Origin: Streptococcus mitis
GTDB lineage: Bacteria; Bacillota; Bacilli; Lactobacillales; Streptococcaceae
Length of the DNA stretch: 64,000 bases
Direction of reading: 5' to 3'
Assembly (NCBI GenBank): GCA_001560895.1
Contig: CP014326.1
Location: forward strand, 1,810,001 to 1,874,000
Shown: one piece after another, positions 60,121 through 64,000 of the stretch
Layout of the letters: each line of letters starts with the position of its first letter
Position numbering within the stretch: position 1 is the stretch's first letter
Notes under the pieces: generated by a model
The model's database searches: none
Told to the model about the DNA's origin: nothing
Seen by the model: the letters and a program-made list of their open reading frames with translations, nothing else
Made by a program: the position numbers and the translations under genes

Positions 60121-60126
60121 ATTATA
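60121..60126 (-). promoter_or_regulatory. Extended -10 promoter for leader-mod-res operon
   Basis: The minus strand reads TGGTATAAT, a TGn extended -10, 31 bp before the leader ATG. The -35 region is T-rich without a clear hexamer. The promoter faces away from the integrative-element genes. Confidence 0.65.
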
Positions 60127-60312
60127 CCATGAACAGTTGCATAAAAAAATTTAATACATTAAAAATTAAAAAATAACCTATCAAGTCATTTTTGAAGTCA
60201 TTTTGAAACATGATTCTTAGGAAATTATTTCAAACCCCTTGTCTCATCAAATCTAATCATAGTGACTTATCAAGTTATATATTTATATCCCAATACAGAT
60301 TAAAATGAAAAT

Positions 60313-60345
60313 GTCCTTAGCTAAGACGGTCACGCTCACGACTTA
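60313..60345 (+). other. Palindrome and short direct repeats ahead of the element genes
   Basis: GTCCTTAGCTAAGAC is a palindrome with one extra C. It is followed by TCACGCTCACG (two TCACG steps). Between divergent operons in a mobile element this could be an origin of transfer or a regulator site, but I cannot match it to a known oriT. Confidence 0.3.
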
Positions 60346-60386
60346 AAACGGGTAACAATCTAAACATCCATTCGGAGGAATTAAAT

Positions 60387-60707
60387 ATGACAATTAAAAC
60401 CAAACATAGACAGGGTGGATACTCTGTCGCAACTGCATCACAATATGTGAATCCTACAAAACCTATTCATAGTTTGAGTACAGAACTTGAACCACAGCAA
60501 CTTTTTGAGGATGGAAAGCCTACTGGCGAAATCATCGCTTATAAGGCAACCTTCATCCAAGAAGGACTCGAACCGTTCCAAGTTAAGTTTGAAGACAAAA
60601 TTAAGCTACCTGATTTCATGAGTTTGATTCAATTCGATAACCTTCAAGCCGTTGAAGTACGCTATAACGTTTACTTTAAAGCTGATGGCATTAAGGAGGT
60701 TAAATAA
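60387..60707 (+). CDS. Conserved small element protein, unknown
   Basis: The 106-residue soluble protein begins MTIKTKHRQGGYSVATASQY, with no recognised domain. It is the first gene of the element operon, with GGAGG eight bases before the ATG. Small proteins in this place (in Tn916-like and pMV158-like elements) are often called YdcP- or DUF961-like, but I cannot confirm that. Its TAA overlaps the next ATG (TAATG). Confidence 0.7.
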   Translation: MTIKTKHRQGGYSVATASQYVNPTKPIHSLSTELEPQQLFEDGKPTGEIIAYKATFIQEGLEPFQVKFEDKIKLPDFMSLIQFDNLQAVEVRYNVYFKADGIKEVK

Positions 60708-61792
60708 TGGTATCTAAAACAGATGCCGTCTTGCAATCATACTTGCTCCAGAGCCTTAATATGGCTCTTGGAGCCTTGATGCAAGGCGAAACAAGTTATA
60801 CAAACAGTTTTAACATCGTCATTCAAGAAAACGGTTTCATCTTCATCCCACGGCTTCCCTGTGCCTATATTTTAGATGATGAACTCTATAATAAAATTTT
60901 CTTGATTGCTAACGCATCCCTATACCCACATTATACTTTATTGAAGCAAAATGCAACATACTTTGTCCCTCTAAAAACGGATGATATTCATGTTCAGCGA
61001 GGACTCTTCTTTCCGTGGAAGATGGGAATTTCAAAACGATTGGTCATTCCTGACCTTGATAGATATACAACAAGTTTACCCAAAAATCAAATTCCAATTA
61101 TGGAAAATTTTGCGCTTAATCTTGATAAGGTCAATCACATTGCAATCTGTGGAAATAGTGGTTCGGGTAAATCTTATGCTCTTACTTATCTACTAAGTGT
61201 ACTCAAAAATCAATCTGATTTAATTATCGTGGACCCAAAATTTGACACGCCTAGTCGTTGGGCTCGTGAACATCAAATTGCCGTGATTCATCCCGTTGAA
61301 AATCGTTCTAAGTCCGATTTTGTATCAGAAATCAATGAGAAATTAAGTCAATGTCTGGAACTGATTCAAAAACGTCAAGCAATCCTATACGAGAATCCAC
61401 GTCATGAGTTCACTCATATGACAATTGTGATTGATGAAGTTCTTGCATTATCCGAAGGAGTCAATAAGACGATTAAAGAATCGTTTTTCTCACTCTTGTC
61501 TTCTATCGCACTTCTTGGACGTGCTACAAGGATTCATTTACTATTGGTTAGCCAAAGGTTCGACCATACTACCATTCCCATTTCTGTTCGTGAACAACTT
61601 AATGTCCTCATCCAGATTGGCAACATTAACAAGAAGACGACACAATTTCTATTTCCCGACCTCGACCCAGAAGGTATCGTTATCCCTATTGGGCATGGAA
61701 CAGGTCTGATTCAAGTGATTGATAACGAACATCCTTATCAGGTACTTCCACTACTATGCCCAACATATTACACAAAGAAAGGAATTCTTTAA
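60707..61792 (+). CDS. FtsK/SpoIIIE-like DNA translocase ATPase
   Basis: The 361-residue P-loop ATPase has Walker A AICGNSGSGKSYALTYLL near residue 150, Walker B FTHMTIVIDEVLAL and an RATRIHLLLVSQRFD segment. It has no N-terminal membrane helices. Such coupling proteins deliver element DNA for transfer or help its replication. Stop-start overlaps on both sides (TAATG) show coupling with its neighbours. Confidence 0.85.
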   Translation: MVSKTDAVLQSYLLQSLNMALGALMQGETSYTNSFNIVIQENGFIFIPRLPCAYILDDELYNKIFLIANASLYPHYTLLKQNATYFVPLKTDDIHVQRGLFFPWKMGISKRLVIPDLDRYTTSLPKNQIPIMENFALNLDKVNHIAICGNSGSGKSYALTYLLSVLKNQSDLIIVDPKFDTPSRWAREHQIAVIHPVENRSKSDFVSEINEKLSQCLELIQKRQAILYENPRHEFTHMTIVIDEVLALSEGVNKTIKESFFSLLSSIALLGRATRIHLLLVSQRFDHTTIPISVREQLNVLIQIGNINKKTTQFLFPDLDPEGIVIPIGHGTGLIQVIDNEHPYQVLPLLCPTYYTKKGIL

Positions 61793-62403
61793 TGGTGAAA
61801 AAATCTTACTTTATGAGGACATTCAACCTCAATATCAATCTAATTCTAGTTTCATTTCTAGCAGGATTTATAGGATGGTCTCTGGAATTTCTATCAAATC
61901 AGTTTAAACTAAATCCTCTCAGTTTTTTCGACCTCTCCCAGTTCAATAGCTATTTAGAATTAGGAAGCAAATATTCTTATACAGCAATGTCCATCCTTCT
62001 ATTTATACTATTTGTCTCTGTAATGTTTGAAATTCTAAATCGATTTCGATTTGATAGTCTATTCAACTATTTTAAGTCCGTATACTTTACATTCAAACTT
62101 CGTCAGTTTTTAACGCAACGTGAAAAATCAGAAAAAGTAACAACGATTGACAATCAGAATATAACTACCTTCAATCCCATAAATAGTAGTTTTAATCACT
62201 GTGCACATAAGAGTATCGTAGACATACGAAAAGATGATGTGACGGTTTTCGTCAAAGTCCCTAGAGACCAGCAGGGGCAAAAAATTTTGGCTGACATGAC
62301 CTCTCAACTGAAAGAAGAGGTTTCGAGTCAACATCCTGACTACTACTTTTCAGCACCTAATCGGATCCGTAATAAGCTATGGTTAGTTGGTAAAAAACGA
62401 TAA
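61792..62403 (+). CDS. Two-helix membrane protein of the element, unknown
   Basis: The 203-residue protein begins MVKKSYFMRTFNLN. It has two membrane segments (about residues 12-32 and 63-83) and a basic, soluble C-terminal half with PRDQQGQKILADMTSQLKEE. It starts at TAATG overlapping the FtsK-like gene, with AAAGGA upstream. Membrane partner of the ATPase is a reasonable guess. An upstream ATG at 61756 lies inside the ATPase gene. Confidence 0.7.
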   Translation: MVKKSYFMRTFNLNINLILVSFLAGFIGWSLEFLSNQFKLNPLSFFDLSQFNSYLELGSKYSYTAMSILLFILFVSVMFEILNRFRFDSLFNYFKSVYFTFKLRQFLTQREKSEKVTTIDNQNITTFNPINSSFNHCAHKSIVDIRKDDVTVFVKVPRDQQGQKILADMTSQLKEEVSSQHPDYYFSAPNRIRNKLWLVGKKR

Positions 62404-62406
62404 AAA

Positions 62407-62445
62407 GGGGCTATGGCTTGCGTTAAGCAGTAGCCAGATAGCCCC
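62407..62445 (+). terminator. Large hairpin between element operon and rep
   Basis: GGGGCTAT and ATAGCCCC form an outer 8-bp stem, and inside it GGCT pairs with AGCC. A short TTCT follows. It could be a terminator or part of the replication origin. Confidence 0.6.
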
Positions 62446-62462
62446 TTCTAGCATTTTCCAAG

Positions 62463-62492
62463 ATAATTTGGGTTACTACGACCCCCAATTAT
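62463..62492 (+). other. Double-strand origin of the pMV158 type (nick site)
   Basis: TACTACGAC (62474-62482) is the nick-site core of pMV158-family plasmids, with cleavage expected between 62480 and 62481. It sits in the loop of a hairpin (ATAATTTGGG against CCCCAATTAT), which is how Rep presents it. It lies 45 bp before the rep gene. Confidence 0.82.
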
Positions 62493-62524
62493 CCTATAAT
62501 CAGTAATCAGAAAGGCGTATCAAA

Positions 62525-63124
62525 ATGACAAAAGAACAACGCTCTAGCAAGTGGACATTCCTTTTTTACAAAGAAAGTGCCCCTGCTGACTACCTTGAAG
62601 TTCTTGAAGAACTACACATCCCCTTCGTCCTGAGTCCTTGGCACGATAAGGATATTAATCGACAAACTGGGGAACTGAAAAAATCTCACAAACACGGAGC
62701 TTTCTTCTTTGATTCTCTCAAAAGTTATAAACAAGTTTCTGATCTAATCAAGGACAAGTTGAATGGCCCTGCTCATGTAGAAATCGTACAATCACCCAAA
62801 GGACTTTTTGACTACTTCATTCATGCCGAAAATAAGGAGAAAACTCAATATGATATAGATGATATTGAAGTTGGATGTGGTTTTAATCTTGATAAATTTC
62901 TTGTAGAAAATAACTCACATGATTTCATGCATGAAGTTGTGGATATTATTGAGCAGAATGACTTCACAGAGTTTGAAGAACTCGTCTGGTATGCACGAGC
63001 TAATCACACACCACTTCTTGGACTTATCATTGAGCGTACCTACTTTTTTGCTAAGTATTTGGATTCACGTCGATGCAATCCAATGAGAAACCAAGATAAG
63101 AAGGAGGATAATAAATGCAAGTGA
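62525..63124 (+). CDS. Rolling-circle replication initiator, Rep_2 (pMV158 RepB-like)
   Basis: The 199-residue HUH endonuclease shows the RepB pattern: FVLSPWHDKDIN, then KKSHKHGAFFF (HUH, His55 and His57) and FDYFIHAENK with the catalytic Tyr97 at the position of RepB Tyr99. It nicks the origin just upstream and starts rolling-circle copying of the excised element, and may serve in mobilisation. It overlaps the excisionase gene by 10 bp. AGAAAGGCG lies before the ATG. Confidence 0.9.
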   Translation: MTKEQRSSKWTFLFYKESAPADYLEVLEELHIPFVLSPWHDKDINRQTGELKKSHKHGAFFFDSLKSYKQVSDLIKDKLNGPAHVEIVQSPKGLFDYFIHAENKEKTQYDIDDIEVGCGFNLDKFLVENNSHDFMHEVVDIIEQNDFTEFEELVWYARANHTPLLGLIIERTYFFAKYLDSRRCNPMRNQDKKEDNKCK

Positions 63125-63378
63125 TTCTTCCTGATGAACAGATTCATCAGATTCAACTATTGCTATCAAACCTTATCCAAAAAGAAATTGAACAGCAAAT
63201 AGAAAAAAATGCTTTAAGTTGTCCCTATTTGAACAAACAACAGACTTGCGACTATTTAGGAATTTCCAACAATACTCTTGATTCATGGATTCAAAGGGGG
63301 CTTCCATCAATCAAAATTGGAAAAACAATTCGATTCCACAAAGACGCTATTGACCGCTGGCTAAACAGTAACAACTAG
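63115..63378 (+). CDS. Excisionase-like small HTH protein
   Basis: The 87-residue protein has a C-terminal MerR-type/excisionase helix-turn-helix: YLNKQQTCDYLGISNNTLDSWIQRGLPSIKIGKTIRFHKDAIDRWL. The first 35 residues form a helix. It overlaps rep and lies before the integrase, the usual place of xis in Gram-positive elements. Confidence 0.85.
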   Translation: MQVILPDEQIHQIQLLLSNLIQKEIEQQIEKNALSCPYLNKQQTCDYLGISNNTLDSWIQRGLPSIKIGKTIRFHKDAIDRWLNSNN

Positions 63379-63443
63379 AAAAATCAAGATTTTTATTTTA
63401 TAATGGTCATGATATTTTCTGGTTCGATATAAAGGAGAATATC

Positions 63444-64000
63444 ATGACTATCAGTAAGACAAAAAACGGAACTTACCGCTTAAAAGTCTATATACCATTA
63501 GAAGCACGAATGCCTCTTGGTATCGTTAACAATAACTATTATGATAAGAGATTTAAAACAAGAAAGGAGGCACGACAAGCAGAGATAGACCTACTGACGA
63601 AGCTAAACCAAATTGAAGATAACGTCTTTTCGGGACTAGGAAAAGAAGATATTCTTTTCTCGGACTTCTATAATAATATTTGGTGGGAATCCTACAAAGC
63701 AGGACAAACTACATCTACTTCGAAGCCACCAAGCAGGTCAACAATTGCTAATACCAAAACATGTTTTAAAAAGCATATACTACCACTTCTTGGCAACTAT
63801 ACGATTCAATTTTTAAACCAAAATAAACAGGTTATTCTAAATTTGATGACGGCAAAAGCCAACGAATATGCCAACTTCAAAACTTTACGAAGTTACGTTA
63901 TTTCTATTTTTGATTGGGCAGAAGAACTTGAATATATTGAAGCAAATAGAATTGCAAAAACTTTAAGACGAATTAAGGCTGTTAAAAAAATTCAACTTGC
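63444..64000 (+). CDS. Tyrosine-family integrase, 3' end cut by window
   Basis: The ATG at 63444 follows AAAGGAG. The 185 visible residues begin MTISKTKNGTYRLKVYIPLE (Arm-type DNA-binding domain) and continue with TRKEARQAEIDLLTKL. A core-binding domain follows (NTKTCFKKHILPLLGNYTI, FKTLRSYVISIFDWAEELEYI). The catalytic domain with the R..HxxR..Y residues is beyond the window. It would insert and excise the element. Confidence 0.88.
   Translation, partial: MTISKTKNGTYRLKVYIPLEARMPLGIVNNNYYDKRFKTRKEARQAEIDLLTKLNQIEDNVFSGLGKEDILFSDFYNNIWWESYKAGQTTSTSKPPSRSTIANTKTCFKKHILPLLGNYTIQFLNQNKQVILNLMTAKANEYANFKTLRSYVISIFDWAEELEYIEANRIAKTLRRIKAVKKIQL

Larger units (their letters stand above)
60300..64000 (+). 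mobile_element. Integrative/mobilisable element core, right end off-window
   Basis: Six co-directional genes (small protein, FtsK-like ATPase, membrane protein, pMV158-type Rep, excisionase, tyrosine integrase) form the module of a small streptococcal integrative element. The integrase is cut by the window, so one attachment site is beyond it. The left boundary is unknown. The restriction-modification, ImmA and DUF3800 genes may be its cargo. Confidence 0.75.

Overview
The window is chromosomal DNA of a mitis-group Streptococcus. The gene order pbp1A-recU-gpsB-rnpB-rlmL-mapZ, the capsule locus between dexB and aliA, the luxS-clpL-mraY-pbpX-ftsL-rsmH block and several BOX repeats are the S. 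pneumoniae/S. mitis arrangement. Genes I associate with typical pneumococci next to aliA and basA are missing, and both penicillin-binding proteins carry mosaic-type changes. S. mitis or a close relative is therefore more likely than a typical pneumococcus, but this is inference without database searches.

Layout. 1-6742: cell division and wall genes (mapZ, rlmL, the RNase P RNA gene, gpsB, a DUF1273 gene, recU, pbp1A). 6743-9303: a BOX element and aliA, a peptide-binding lipoprotein with a consensus promoter. 9305-32226: a complete Wzx/Wzy-type capsule operon on the minus strand. It reads wzg-wzh-wzd-wze, an initial sugar-phosphate transferase, five glycosyltransferases, wzx, wzy, a LicD-type phosphotransferase, a CDP-glycerol-type cytidylyltransferase, fnlABC (UDP-L-FucNAc), rmlACBD (dTDP-L-rhamnose) and glf (UDP-galactofuranose). 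The predicted polymer holds FucNAc, rhamnose and galactofuranose and is probably decorated with glycerol phosphate. 32654-45763: an AliB-like lipoprotein, dexB, a DUF1846 gene, luxS, CtsR-controlled clpL, and the mraY/pbpX/ftsL/rsmH wall cluster. 45850-48097: an Xre regulator with DUF3278-type membrane proteins (one broken by a stop codon) and a glutathione peroxidase. 48451-49923: a POT-family peptide transporter.

50179-64000 is accessory DNA. It holds an IS1167-like ISL3-family insertion sequence, a 36-bp direct repeat on either side of it, and a defence-like cluster. On the minus strand that cluster is a type III restriction-modification pair (mod-res), an ImmA/IrrE-type metallopeptidase carrying a C-terminal HTH, and a small cysteine-motif protein. 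Beyond their shared terminator lies a divergent pair: a DUF3800 protein and a promoter-terminator unit encoding an RNA with two 30-nt repeats. The window ends in an integrative element with an FtsK-like ATPase, a pMV158-type rolling-circle Rep with its nick site, an excisionase and a truncated tyrosine integrase.

The two strongest leads are both in this part. First, mod has a leader ORF made of seven heptanucleotide repeats. Its reading phase decides whether a ribosome runs through a 10-bp hairpin that buries the mod ribosome-binding site, which would make it a phase-variable coupling switch. Second, the DUF3800 gene is paired with a compact tandem-repeat RNA gene, which looks like a protein-RNA (toxin-antitoxin or defence) module.
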